A stretch of 64,000 nucleotides of DNA from Veillonella rogosae JCM 15642 (GCF_002959775.1 NZ_PPCX01000010.1:434001-498000), one strand, 5' to 3'; shown: positions 45,460 to 54,625, counted from the stretch's first letter. Program-made: numbers and translations. Notes: generated by a model from the letters alone, not told the origin.

Positions 45460-46815
45460 TTATTTTTCTTCTTCTTGTTCTACGATAGGTTCTTCATAGG
45501 TAACAAGGATTTTGTCGATACGGGTATTATCCATGTCGATGACTTCAAAGGTATAGCCATTCCATTTTGCCTTGTCTAGTTCTTTTGGAATGCGACCAAA
45601 GAGTAGATTCAAAAGACCGCCCATAGTTTTGTACAAGTCATCTTCTTCGCCTGGTAATTCTTCATCGATGTGGAAGAATTCTTTAAATTCATCTACGTCG
45701 AGTAGACCGTCTACGAGCCATGCACCATCGCGTTCGATGATTTTATTTTCTTCTTCTTTGATTTCGTCTTCACCAGAAGGCATGAGGCCTACGATTTCTT
45801 CCATGATGTCATGTAAGGTTACGAGACCTGTAAAACCGCCGTACTCATCGAGGATAATGGACTCGTGAACACCTTCAGTACGAAGGACGTTCAATAACTT
45901 CATAAGTGGAATGGATTCTGGAACGAGGACAGGTTCCTTGAGACAAGACTTGATGATATCTTGAATGGAACTTTCACTAGGACGTTGCATAATTTGAACT
46001 AATACGTCAGATACGGTAACGAGACCATTGAGTTCGTCCAAGGAATCGGTGCCAACAGGAATGCGATAATGGTTGGCATTTTTTAGGACATCCATGATTT
46101 CGTCCTCAGTGCCGTTAAGGTCGATCCATTTGAGCTGTGTACGCGGCGTCATCACGTCGCCAGCGTTCATATCTGCAAGGTGAAAGATATTTTCTACGAG
46201 AATGGGTTCCTCTTCTTCGTAAGCACCCATAGCAACGCCTTCGGTGAGCATTTTATTGATTTCAGACTCTGTAACAGGAGCCTCTTCTTTCACAGTCACG
46301 CCTAGTAATTTTAAGAGGAACTCTGTGGAAACGCCGAGAAAGCTAACGATTGGCTTTAAGGCTACAGACAACCAATAAATCGGTTTTGCTACGACTACGG
46401 CAATGCTTTCAGGACTATTTAAGGCTAAACGTTTCGGCACGAGTTCGCCAATAACGAGGGATAAATAGGTGATAACCGTAACGATGAGTAAGGAACTAAT
46501 GGATGCTGCATAGGGCTCAATGCTTGGAATATTAGCTACTAAAATCTCTTCTAATGGACCAGAGAAGGTCGCACCAGAATACAAACCAGTTAAAATACCA
46601 ACGAGGGTAATACCAATTTGAATAGTAGAAAACATATTATTAGGATTCTCTGCTAATTCAAAGGCTTTTTTAGCACGCTCGTTGCCTGCCTCTGCCATTT
46701 CTTCGAGTTTACGTTTTTTAGCATTGACGATGGCTAACTCCGTCATGGAGAATAAGCCATTGGCGATGATTAATACGACGATAATTATAAAATCTAAGGT
46801 CAGATCACTGTCCAT
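45460..46815 (-). CDS. CNNM/CorC (HlyC) family transporter-like protein
   Basis: The N-terminal DUF21/CNNM membrane domain has about four helices (LDFIIIVVLIIANGLFSMTELAIVNAKKRKLEEMAEAGNERAK). Two CBS domains (about 200-330) and a C-terminal CorC_HlyC domain follow (ERDGAWLVDGLLDVDEFKEFF). Such proteins affect magnesium or cobalt export, and some are called hemolysins by homology. A charged acidic C-terminus closes the protein. The start at 46815 has GGAG at somewhat long spacing; the reading frame is open for 14 codons upstream. Confidence 0.9.
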   Translation of the reverse strand: MDSDLTLDFIIIVVLIIANGLFSMTELAIVNAKKRKLEEMAEAGNERAKKAFELAENPNNMFSTIQIGITLVGILTGLYSGATFSGPLEEILVANIPSIEPYAASISSLLIVTVITYLSLVIGELVPKRLALNSPESIAVVVAKPIYWLSVALKPIVSFLGVSTEFLLKLLGVTVKEEAPVTESEINKMLTEGVAMGAYEEEEPILVENIFHLADMNAGDVMTPRTQLKWIDLNGTEDEIMDVLKNANHYRIPVGTDSLDELNGLVTVSDVLVQIMQRPSESSIQDIIKSCLKEPVLVPESIPLMKLLNVLRTEGVHESIILDEYGGFTGLVTLHDIMEEIVGLMPSGEDEIKEEENKIIERDGAWLVDGLLDVDEFKEFFHIDEELPGEEDDLYKTMGGLLNLLFGRIPKELDKAKWNGYTFEVIDMDNTRIDKILVTYEEPIVEQEEEK

Positions 46816-46920
46816 GTAAGTAGACACTCCTTTTTGATGACATATCATTCTGCACATGAGAATATTGAAATATTACTCTTTAGTATACCATATTAACATC
46901 AATAAATGTTTGACACAATA

Positions 46921-46944
46921 AAAGCACCCAAAAGGGTGCTTTTG
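46921..46944. terminator. Perfect GC-core hairpin between divergent genes
   Basis: AAAAGCACCC pairs with GGGTGCTTTT around AAAA. It lies between the CorC-like gene (minus) and the small toxin gene (plus), where no gene obviously ends. A TTGACA at 46911-46916 just precedes it. It might insulate the toxin gene or end an antisense transcript. Confidence 0.6.
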
Positions 46945-47000
46945 GTATATACTATAGGTGTTACCGCCCCAAACTGGTAACAGGAAGGGGGTGTATTAAA

Positions 47001-47087
47001 ATGCTCGAAATATTTATTTCCTTCACAGTATCTATCGTAGCAAGTATAATTGGATATTATATTTGCAAGTGGCTAGATAGATATTAG
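47001..47087 (+). CDS. Small hydrophobic Fst-like type I toxin
   Basis: A 28-residue peptide of the form MLEIFISFTVSIV...ICKWLDRY: one membrane helix and a charged C-terminus ending in a KWLDR motif, as in the Fst/par and related small Firmicute toxins. The ribosome binding site GAAGGGGG precedes the ATG. A bidirectional terminator follows at 47104-47133 and a copy of the start region repeats beyond it at 47145-47175. The layout matches par-type loci. The gene is too short for usual gene callers. Toxicity is not shown. Confidence 0.75.
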   Translation: MLEIFISFTVSIVASIIGYYICKWLDRY

Positions 47088-47103
47088 GCCGGTAACTAGC
47101 ACA

Positions 47104-47133
47104 AAAAGAGGAGGGCTGCCACCCTCCTCTTTT
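47104..47133. terminator. Shared bidirectional terminator of the toxin locus
   Basis: AAAAGAGGAGGG (47104-47115) pairs with CCCTCCTCTTTT (47122-47133) around a 6-nt loop, with T-runs on both strands. It would end the toxin mRNA on the plus strand and an antitoxin RNA on the minus strand. Confidence 0.88.
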
Positions 47134-47180
47134 GTTTTGCATGCATTAAAATGCTAGCAAAATATTTATTTCCTTTATCT
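47104..47180 (-). ncRNA. Candidate antitoxin RNA of the toxin locus
   Basis: The direct repeat 47145-47175 copies the toxin start region (46995-47023): ATTAAAATGCT and AAATATTTATTTCCTT are identical in both. On the minus strand a -35 TTTACA (47210-47215) and -10 TAATAT (47187-47192, 17-bp spacer) or TATAAT (47184-47189, 20-bp spacer) point toward the repeat. A transcript of about 75 nt would carry sequence complementary to the toxin ribosome-binding region and end at the shared terminator, as in par RNAII. Transcription is inferred. Confidence 0.6.
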
Positions 47181-47318
47181 ATAATTATATTACACAATTT
47201 AGTATTATTTGTAAATAATATTATATGCATATACAATAGTTGATATAACTAGATATTACTTAATATTACTTAATATTACTTAATATATTACGATTGATAT
47301 AAGGTAGAAAATAGACAT

Positions 47319-47918
47319 ATGACAAGTGAACAGGAATGGGAACAGGTTTTACAAATAAAAACAGCAGGCCGCGATGATAGTCGGTCTGATACGGAGCATC
47401 ATCCGTATGAGCCGACAGATTATTGCGTTCTAGAGCGGTTGGCGAATAGCGGTCATATTCGCAAGAAACATACTCTCATCGATTATGGTAGTGTCAAGGG
47501 CCGTGTTAGCATTTTTATGGCTTACCAAACGGGCTGTCACTCCATCGGTATCGAATACGATGAACGATTATATGAAAAGGCGTTACTCAATGGTGAAAGC
47601 CCAGCAGCGCGCAATCGGGTGAGTTTTATGCACGGTGATGCGGCGCTCTATGAATTGCCAGCTCAAGCAGATCGATGCTTTTTCTTTAATCCCTTTGCGC
47701 TTCATACGATTAAGCGCGTATTAGGAAATATCTTTGATTCCCTGTATCATCATCCGCGTGAAATCAAATTATTTTTCTACTATGTTAACGAAGAGGTAGA
47801 AAACTTCTTAAATAACCATGTGCGACTCGAACAGGAAGAACCTATTGACTGCAGTGATCTCTTTGAAGAAAAGGATGCAAAGGAGCGAATTCTCGTCTAT
47901 TCCGTTAATCTATTTTAA
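47319..47918 (+). CDS. Class I SAM-dependent methyltransferase-like protein
   Basis: The 199-residue protein has a Rossmann-like SAM site: HTLIDYGSVKGRVSIFMA (motif I, with S/V in place of the usual Gly), GIEYDERLYEKA (motif II) and FMHGDAALYELP, then FFFNPFALHTI where an NPPY-like motif would lie. It resembles DOT1/rRNA small methyltransferases only loosely. The substrate is unknown. No ribosome binding site is strong. A hairpin with T-run follows. Confidence 0.75.
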   Translation: MTSEQEWEQVLQIKTAGRDDSRSDTEHHPYEPTDYCVLERLANSGHIRKKHTLIDYGSVKGRVSIFMAYQTGCHSIGIEYDERLYEKALLNGESPAARNRVSFMHGDAALYELPAQADRCFFFNPFALHTIKRVLGNIFDSLYHHPREIKLFFYYVNEEVENFLNNHVRLEQEEPIDCSDLFEEKDAKERILVYSVNLF

Positions 47919-47951
47919 ATAACTATACCTCGATCTCAATGATTCTTTAGT

Positions 47952-48019
47952 AAACCTCGATTTGAATGATCTTTAATAGTACTAATTTACAGTACCAAGG
48001 ATTGTTTGAATCGAGGTTT
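47952..48019 (+). terminator. Terminator after the methyltransferase gene
   Basis: AAACCTCGATT (47952-47962) pairs with AATCGAGGTTT (48009-48019), followed by T-rich sequence. The left arm is part of a 27-bp imperfect direct repeat (CCTCGAT...AATGAT) beginning near 47929. From 48020 to 48205 nothing else is recognised. Confidence 0.75.
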
Positions 48020-48205
48020 TCATTTTTATTTTTATTCTAATTTTATGGGGCTTTCACCTATATTATTAAGGAAAAAGCCTATAAATTCTGCTATAATAAT
48101 ATATTAGAGATTATAAAATCAATTCATTTTTTACAGTTCTATACATTGATTCGTATGCGCTAGTTTAGTGGGTAGGGATGAGTGTATTGAATACAGGAGG
48201 TACGC

Positions 48206-49363
48206 ATGGAACTCATCGATACAGTATTGATTGAACGCATTCGCAAGGCCTTAATTAAACGTTACGACCGAGATCAACAAATTCAACAAATGATTGAAGA
48301 AATCGGCGCCGAAGAGGGCCTTAATGAGTCTGAATTGGCTATCGTTTACCAAGCCTATTTAGAGGTAAAGGAACGAGTATACTATACATCTACTCTCGTT
48401 GATTTGTGGAACCAAATAGAAGAGGTTCAAAAACGGATCTCCTTGTTGCATACCTACGAATCTCTTGAGCAAGATTTGTTTGGTGATGTACTTGGCGACG
48501 ATAAGGAAGACATTATTCTGTCCGATACGTCGTATCTTGGCAAGGGTGCTAGTCATAACGATGACGTGTACGCTATGGAACAGGTGCAATTGTCCGATGT
48601 GCCAGTGCAACATGATTCCACAGTGGGCATGAACCACATTAAATTGAACGAATTGAACTCTATTGGTGGCCTTTTCACAGGCTCTGGTGAAAGCTCCGTT
48701 AAGGAAATTGTTGATCTTGAGGATGCGACTATTGAGCACCTTGATGTAAATCCACTAGACGGCGTTGAAAGCTTAGAAGTTCATCATTTAAACGAGGAAA
48801 ATCCTTTTGATAATGATGATTTAGAAGAAATGTTATCATCTAAGAACAAAGAAAAAAAATCTAAAAAAGATAAGAAATTAGAGGAAGAAGATGTATTGGA
48901 TGAAGAGGATATGTCCTCTATCGATCCATATACAGCGGTAAATGCATTGTTATTTGGTAAAGCTGGTTTAGAGTCCGATAAAGCAAATAAGAAGCTAGAA
49001 AAGATTCTTAAAAAGCAATTGAAACGCGTTGATGATGAATGGGCGCGGATCAACGGCTCTGACGAAAAAAAATCCAAGGACGAAAAAAAATCTAAAGAAG
49101 ATAAGAAATCTAAAGAGGATAAAAAGTCTAAGGAAGATAAAAAAGAGAAAAAACACAAAAAGTCCAAGGAAGAAAAACAGGCTAAGGACGAAGAAAAGTT
49201 AAAGAGAAAGAAAGATAAGGCTGAAAAGAAGCTTAAAGTCTTGAACGATAAGTTAAAAACAGTATTTTTGGCGGATACTTTCAAGAAAAAAGATAAGAAG
49301 AAAGATAAGAAAAAGGATAAAAAGTCCGAAAAGGATAGATCCGAAAAAAAGCAGAAACGATAG
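48206..49363 (+). CDS. Lysine-rich low-complexity protein, unknown function
   Basis: The N-terminal 90 residues are helical and conserved-looking (IRKALIKRYDRDQQIQQMIEEIG, VKERVYYTSTLVDLWNQIEE). The middle is acidic (about 95-230). The last 110 residues are a highly charged run of KKSKED and KKDKK repeats with no Cys. No signal or membrane segment. AGGAGG precedes the ATG. In the last codons lies the slippery heptamer A_AAA_AAG (49345-49351); a -1 shift there opens a 52-residue extension to 49509. I do not recognise the family; the basic tail may bind nucleic acid or a polyanion. Confidence 0.8.
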   Translation: MELIDTVLIERIRKALIKRYDRDQQIQQMIEEIGAEEGLNESELAIVYQAYLEVKERVYYTSTLVDLWNQIEEVQKRISLLHTYESLEQDLFGDVLGDDKEDIILSDTSYLGKGASHNDDVYAMEQVQLSDVPVQHDSTVGMNHIKLNELNSIGGLFTGSGESSVKEIVDLEDATIEHLDVNPLDGVESLEVHHLNEENPFDNDDLEEMLSSKNKEKKSKKDKKLEEEDVLDEEDMSSIDPYTAVNALLFGKAGLESDKANKKLEKILKKQLKRVDDEWARINGSDEKKSKDEKKSKEDKKSKEDKKSKEDKKEKKHKKSKEEKQAKDEEKLKRKKDKAEKKLKVLNDKLKTVFLADTFKKKDKKKDKKKDKKSEKDRSEKKQKR

Positions 49364-49509
49364 TTTCCGTATGGAATAGTAAGGCCTCTGAACAGGGGGC
49401 TAAGGAGAGTACTAGTGCAAAGAAATCGGCAAGTGCTGGAACTATCGACCGTGGATGCGGTAAATGCAAGCGATGTAAGGGGCCTAAATGTAAGAAATAT
49501 CCAGGATAG
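49345..49509 (+). other. Candidate -1 frameshift extension with Cys-rich tail
   Basis: In the -1 frame relative to the upstream gene, codons from 49351 run open to a TAG at 49507-49509, without any ATG, GTG or TTG. The translation ends RGCGKCKRCKGPKCKKYPG, with four closely spaced Cys as in a zinc or metal knuckle. The only way to translate it is from the upstream gene through the A_AAA_AAG site at 49345-49351, or after an indel in that A-run. No clear stimulatory stem-loop is seen downstream. Confidence 0.55.
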
Positions 49510-49640
49510 TTATGTAATTAAAATGTTAAATTCTAGGTGATACAGATCTGGAATCAATAGCATGTCTATATTATTACTCTCACTTTGAAGTGTATCCATA
49601 AGTATATGGACTATGAATTGAATGATAAAGGGGTATTAAA

Positions 49641-50705
49641 ATGACAGAAAACAATGGTTTTCTCAATATTATGGATAGTTCCGTGTGGGGGGGCATGGAG
49701 CAATATGTATATGATATGAGTGAAGAGTTAGAACAACAAGGTATTTCTCCATTTGTATTGACGGATATTGGTAATCTAGAGTTTATTGATAGATATAGTG
49801 AAGTAGCTACTGTATTGCCTATTAAGTTAAGAAAAAATAGTAGATATTTGTATGTTAATACAGTAGCAAAATTTATGAGTGAACATAATATTGATACAAT
49901 TTTATGTCATACTGGTAAATTTATATTATTTGCTTTGATATTGAAAAAATTAACAGGTGCTAAGGTTTTATTCTTTAAACATAATATACTCCCTGCTAAA
50001 ACTGATATCTATCATAGATGGATTCAAGATCAAGTAGATGGTTTTGTTTGCGTATCTAAATGTGTGTATGATGCACAAGTTGTAAAGGAGAATAAGGAAA
50101 AGTATCATCTTATTTATAACGGTATTAATACACATAGATTTCCTCAAGTTGAGGTAGAATATAAGCTTCAAGATGATAATTTTATAGTTGGCTATGCAGG
50201 TAGAATTTCTATTGAAAAAGGTATTATGGAATTATTAGGAGCAATTAAAATTCTTCATGAACAAGGTAGAGGTGTAGAATTACGCATGTGTGGCGCTATA
50301 TCAGAGGATACGTTAAGTCAAATTAATTCATATATTCAGTCTAACCATATGGAAGCATATGTAAAGAATTTAGGATTTAAGAAGGATGTAAATCAGTTCT
50401 ATCGTACTATTGATTGCTTAGTGGTGCCATCCAAGATTCAAGAAGCTTTTGGTCTCGTTATCTGCGAATCTATGTATTGTAATACTCCTGTTATTACGAG
50501 TAAATCTGGTGCTCAAGAGGAAATTATCACTAATGGTGAAGATGGTATTTTGTTAGATATTGTAGAAGATAAGACTATTGCTCATGCTATTACATACTTA
50601 ATGGATAATCCAATAGAATACGAAAAAATAAGAAAAAATGCTTATAGTCGTGTAAAATCTACTTTTACTATTGAAAAAATGGTTGCTTCTATTAAACAAT
50701 TATAG
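49641..50705 (+). CDS. Glycosyltransferase family 4 (GT-B)
   Basis: GT-B glycosyltransferase of 354 residues. The N-terminal half has GGMEQYVYDMSEELEQQG; the C-terminal half has VGYAGRISIEKGIMELLGAIKIL and the acceptor/donor motif KIQEAFGLVICESM (EX7E). It transfers a nucleotide-sugar residue to a lipid-linked or LPS acceptor in the cytoplasm. It opens the surface-glycan gene block. AAAGGGG precedes the ATG. Confidence 0.88.
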   Translation: MTENNGFLNIMDSSVWGGMEQYVYDMSEELEQQGISPFVLTDIGNLEFIDRYSEVATVLPIKLRKNSRYLYVNTVAKFMSEHNIDTILCHTGKFILFALILKKLTGAKVLFFKHNILPAKTDIYHRWIQDQVDGFVCVSKCVYDAQVVKENKEKYHLIYNGINTHRFPQVEVEYKLQDDNFIVGYAGRISIEKGIMELLGAIKILHEQGRGVELRMCGAISEDTLSQINSYIQSNHMEAYVKNLGFKKDVNQFYRTIDCLVVPSKIQEAFGLVICESMYCNTPVITSKSGAQEEIITNGEDGILLDIVEDKTIAHAITYLMDNPIEYEKIRKNAYSRVKSTFTIEKMVASIKQL

Positions 50706-50749
50706 ATTGTTAGATTATTAATAAATAAAATTAAATTTAAAGGTGTATT

Positions 50750-51508
50750 ATGGCAACAATTACGGCTATCATTTTAGCTAGAAATGAAGAACAACATATT
50801 GTAGATTGTATTAATAGCATTCAATGCGCTAATGAAATTCTAGTCATTGATGATGGTAGTACAGATAGAACTGTAGAACTAGCAGAGTCATTAGGTGCTA
50901 TAGTTATACCTCATCCATTAAATAATGACTGGTCTCAGCAACGTCGCTTTGGTATTAGTCAAGCTTCATTTGATTGGATCTTATTTATTGATGCGGATGA
51001 ACGAGTTTCTCCAGAATTAAATGAAGAAATACTAAAAGCTGTGAATAGTGGAGATCAAAAAGCATATTGGTTATCTCGTCATAGTTTATTCCGTCATAAT
51101 ACTGCTAGTCATGGAACCATGCGACCAGATAAGGTATTACGGTTAATGCCAAAAGAAGGAGCTACCGTAGAAGGCTTTGTCCATGAAGCATTTATTAGTC
51201 CTTTCCCGAAAGATAAATTAAAAGGAAAGTTATATCATTATACTTACGATAACTGGACACAGTATCTTAATAAAGTTAACAAATATACGTCAGCTGCTGC
51301 GACAAATTATTATGAGCAAGGTAAATCCTGTTCATTTTTGCTAGATATCATTTTGAGACCTCAATGGGCCTTCTTTAAAATTTATATTTTACAAAGAGGT
51401 TTTTTAGACGGTAAATTTGGCTTTATTTTATCTTTATACCATTACATGTATACTGTTACTAAGTATGTAAAACTGTATTATTTGATTAAATCTAATGGAA
51501 AATTATAA
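50750..51508 (+). CDS. Glycosyltransferase family 2, WaaE/KdtX-like
   Basis: GT-A glycosyltransferase with ITAIILARNEEQHIVDCINSI at the N-terminus, DDGSTDRT, and FIDADERVSPEL carrying the DXD motif. The C-terminal half with GFVHEAFI and a hydrophobic tail resembles LPS core beta-1,4-glucosyltransferases of the WaaE type. 252 residues. It follows the GT4 gene by 44 bases on the same strand. Confidence 0.88.
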   Translation: MATITAIILARNEEQHIVDCINSIQCANEILVIDDGSTDRTVELAESLGAIVIPHPLNNDWSQQRRFGISQASFDWILFIDADERVSPELNEEILKAVNSGDQKAYWLSRHSLFRHNTASHGTMRPDKVLRLMPKEGATVEGFVHEAFISPFPKDKLKGKLYHYTYDNWTQYLNKVNKYTSAAATNYYEQGKSCSFLLDIILRPQWAFFKIYILQRGFLDGKFGFILSLYHYMYTVTKYVKLYYLIKSNGKL

Positions 51509-51568
51509 GCATATCTTTTTCTATAATTAATATAAAAGCAAGTCCCTCCCGTAAATTTAGGCTATATA

Positions 51569-53605
51569 ATGAGTGAACAATTTTATTTATCTATACAACA
51601 AAATATAAAATTAATGATTTGGGCACCTATATTAGCAACCATTTTTAGAATTATCTTTATGATTGTCTATAACCCATACTCCTCTTGGAAAGGAAGATGG
51701 CAGGCCGCTATAGGTTCATTACGATATGGTTTTTGGTGGGGCATGGATTTTGATGCGTATATATTTTTAATTTCCTTAGTTTTAGTTACTATTCCTGCAT
51801 TGTGGTTTGATACATACCACCAATATGAGGATGTAATTAGAATTATTGAGTTAACAATCTATTCTTGTGTTCTCTACGCAGCCTTTGCAGGTAAGATGAT
51901 ATTCTATAAGCATTTCCATGATACCTATAACTATATGGTTCACTATGGCAATCATGCAGAGAAACGCAATTTGATAGATATATTCTTTAATCAAGATCGA
52001 GGCGCACTTGTATTATTAGGTTTTATTCCTATTGCTATTGCATCTTGGTATATGGGAACACTATTCTTATCCTTGCCGTCCATTCCATATCCAGAGTCTT
52101 ATTTGACAGATACGTGGATGATAGTTGGGTGGAATATATTATTAGTGGCTCTATCTGTAGTAGGTTTTTATTGGTTTCGCTATGGTGGTACTTTATCTCA
52201 CGATAATAAACCTGAATGGGATACAATTCCTACAGTGGTTAAAGAAGATATCTTCTTTGCTCGTGCTACAGTACCAGATCTATGTGCGTTGGAAACCGTT
52301 TACAAACACCCTTTACGCTCTGAATACACTGCTTCCGAAGAGGATGTTAATGATGCCATACACCGTATTGTTCCCAGTGAATATAAAAACACGTGGCAAC
52401 AACTCGATAACCCTCTATATGCTTTCAAAAAAATAGCTAAAGGGCCAAAGATTAAGAAACCTAAACATATTTTCTTTATTGTTGGTGAAAGTATTCCTCA
52501 GTGGTCCTTAGACGAAACACATAAGGCACTCAATATTTGTCCAGGGCTTTGGGATTTTAAAAGCCAGTCGAATACTGTACAAATTCCAAATTTTTTACCT
52601 GCTGGCAATGTTTCAAGACCATCTATTGTTAGTCTTATGAGTGGTATCTATGATGCGGGTTTAGAACTCAATGAACGAGAGCAATTTTGGAATGGATCCT
52701 TTCCTACATCGTTTGCCTATCAAATGAAGCAGCTGGGGTATCAAACCATATATTGGTATGGCGGCAATGCGTCATATGGTAATTTTAATCATTTTGGTAA
52801 GGCTCAAGGTTTTGACCGAGTAGAAAGTGCATCTATCTTCTGTGGTCCTGATGCACCAAAGACATGGGTTGGAGTTTATGACCATATATTCTTAGAAAAT
52901 ATTGAGCAACAAATTAAAGCTCTTGATACACCAACCTTCCATTTTATCTATACTACATCAAACCATAGTCCATACAAGATAGAGGATTCTTTACTCGATT
53001 ATGATCCTGCAACAGTTATGCCTCATGTAGGTGAGGATTTACGTTCTAACAAGACTCGGAACAAGGAACTGGCTACATATCGGTATAGTGATAAGGCTCT
53101 CTTTTCATTTGTCGATTCTATGAAAAAGGCTTATCCAGATAGTTTATTTATTATTACTGGTGACCATTCAAATTTATTTGGATCGTTGAATAATACGTCT
53201 CTCATTCATCGTGACTATACATTACGCGACACGTTCTGCACTGTTGCGTTATTACAACATCCTGATTTAGATCGTAATATGATTACTACTCAAAAAGGGA
53301 CTCATATGAGTTTAATGCCAACCATTATTGAGGCGATAGCACCAAAAGGGTTTGAGTATTACTCGATTACGCCATCTTTGTTTGATGACCAACCAGAACC
53401 TTTGGTGACTCCCTATCAATGGATTACCGATTCACTTATGGGGGATATTCGATCTGATTATGGTGAAAGTAATCAACCATCAGCTGAACCAGTAACTCAG
53501 ATAAGACCTATAGATAATCATGCTAAAGAAGCACGAGATTGGAGTTTATTAACAACTTGGTTAATTAACCATGAAGAAAAGCTATTTTCAAAAAAAGATG
53601 ATTAA
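51569..53605 (+). CDS. Alkaline-phosphatase-superfamily membrane transferase (LTA synthase/phosphoethanolamine transferase type)
   Basis: About five N-terminal membrane helices (to about residue 205) precede a large sulfatase-fold domain. Motifs: HIFFIVGESIPQWSLDETHKAL, the nucleophile region AGNVSRPSIVSLMSGIYD, FHFIYTTSNHSPY and LFIITGDHSNLFG. Enzymes of this class move phosphoethanolamine or phosphoglycerol from phospholipids to lipid A, LPS or teichoic acid. In a diderm, modification of LPS or a similar glycan is most likely. 678 residues. A palindromic terminator overlaps the stop. Confidence 0.85.
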   Translation: MSEQFYLSIQQNIKLMIWAPILATIFRIIFMIVYNPYSSWKGRWQAAIGSLRYGFWWGMDFDAYIFLISLVLVTIPALWFDTYHQYEDVIRIIELTIYSCVLYAAFAGKMIFYKHFHDTYNYMVHYGNHAEKRNLIDIFFNQDRGALVLLGFIPIAIASWYMGTLFLSLPSIPYPESYLTDTWMIVGWNILLVALSVVGFYWFRYGGTLSHDNKPEWDTIPTVVKEDIFFARATVPDLCALETVYKHPLRSEYTASEEDVNDAIHRIVPSEYKNTWQQLDNPLYAFKKIAKGPKIKKPKHIFFIVGESIPQWSLDETHKALNICPGLWDFKSQSNTVQIPNFLPAGNVSRPSIVSLMSGIYDAGLELNEREQFWNGSFPTSFAYQMKQLGYQTIYWYGGNASYGNFNHFGKAQGFDRVESASIFCGPDAPKTWVGVYDHIFLENIEQQIKALDTPTFHFIYTTSNHSPYKIEDSLLDYDPATVMPHVGEDLRSNKTRNKELATYRYSDKALFSFVDSMKKAYPDSLFIITGDHSNLFGSLNNTSLIHRDYTLRDTFCTVALLQHPDLDRNMITTQKGTHMSLMPTIIEAIAPKGFEYYSITPSLFDDQPEPLVTPYQWITDSLMGDIRSDYGESNQPSAEPVTQIRPIDNHAKEARDWSLLTTWLINHEEKLFSKKDD

Positions 53606-53624
53606 CATATGTTAATCATCTTTT
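53593..53624. terminator. Perfect 16-bp palindrome overlapping the transferase stop
   Basis: AAAAGATGATTAACAT followed directly by its complement; includes the TAA stop of the transferase. T-run on the plus strand is short. Confidence 0.75.
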
Positions 53625-53683
53625 AATGAATATTGTATAGATAGGGGATTTAGTTAAGAGATTCGTTATTTGAGGTGATAAAG

Positions 53684-54625
53684 GTGTTTCAATATATACA
53701 AAATCAATGGACAAAAGGCCGAAAAATATATGGTAAGCGCAGTTGGAGAGAAACGAGACGAGTTGTATTGCACACGGCTCGCTCCTTAGGTCGCCGCCAG
53801 CATATGAAACGATTAGAAAACTATTTTGCTAATTATAAACCAGATCCAGAATTACTACACCGTCAAATTGGTTTATATGAGTTGATGACGCGGATCTTTT
53901 TCTTTAAAGAATCTACTGCAGATGAGCGTTTAGATGCTATTATCAATCATTTTGATTATATTCAAAACATATTTACTGATGAAGCCATTCAATCTATGTA
54001 TTCTGTTGACGAAACTAATATCTGGGATGATGTAAGCCGTATTAAGCGCGGTTTTATCGTTTGGGAATCAGAAGAATTAAACATGAAAGCTCAACTCTAT
54101 TATGGACCAGGGCAACGTAAAGAAGGCTTGTTAACGTTATTACTAACATTAGAATCAAAAGGTGTATATCATGCTAATTTCCGGTTTGGTAAAGGTTTTA
54201 ATGGGGAAAAAGCCATGTGGATTGGTACGATTCAAGGCTATAAGGATGGTTTAGATAATGCAAAAATAGCTACCAAAAAGATGTTTGGTTATCGACCAAA
54301 AAACTTTATTATATATTTACTTAGATTGATCGCAAAAGAATGTGGTGTAGAAACAATCTATGCTGTATCTGATGAAGGTTTTTATGCAAATACCCATTTA
54401 ATACGTATTCATCGTGCTAAAGTGGCGGAACTCGATTCTTTATGGCAAGAAAGTGGTGGCGAACTTTCACAAGATCCTAGATTTTACAAAATTCCACTAG
54501 AAGAATATCGCAAGCCAATTGAAGAAATCAAATCACAAAAACGTAGTCAATACAGAAAACGCTATGAATTACTTGATCAATATATGGTACAAGTTCATGA
54601 AAATTTAAAGCCATACTTAAAATAA
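53684..54625 (+). CDS. VirK/YbjX family protein (DUF535)
   Basis: About 313 residues with DUF535 features: RIKRGFIVWESEELNMKAQLYYGPGQRKEGLLTLLLTL and WIGTIQGYKDGLDNAKIATKKMFGYRPKNFIIYLLRLIAKECG, then SDEGFYANTHLIRIHRAK. Family members in enterobacteria affect lipid A or outer-membrane stress resistance. The GTG at 53684 is chosen because GAGG lies 8 bases upstream; a GTG at 53675 is within that site. It follows the membrane transferase, in line with an LPS-modification role. Confidence 0.85.
   Translation: MFQYIQNQWTKGRKIYGKRSWRETRRVVLHTARSLGRRQHMKRLENYFANYKPDPELLHRQIGLYELMTRIFFFKESTADERLDAIINHFDYIQNIFTDEAIQSMYSVDETNIWDDVSRIKRGFIVWESEELNMKAQLYYGPGQRKEGLLTLLLTLESKGVYHANFRFGKGFNGEKAMWIGTIQGYKDGLDNAKIATKKMFGYRPKNFIIYLLRLIAKECGVETIYAVSDEGFYANTHLIRIHRAKVAELDSLWQESGGELSQDPRFYKIPLEEYRKPIEEIKSQKRSQYRKRYELLDQYMVQVHENLKPYLK

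Noticed and set aside
46911-46954. TTGACA at 46911 with TATACT at 46949 as the toxin promoter
   Set aside because: The spacing is 32 bp and a hairpin lies between; no acceptable -35/-10 pair for the toxin mRNA could be fixed.
49371-49379. ATG at 49371 as an independent start for the Cys-rich tail
   Set aside because: It is in another frame and meets a stop after one codon (ATG GAA TAG).
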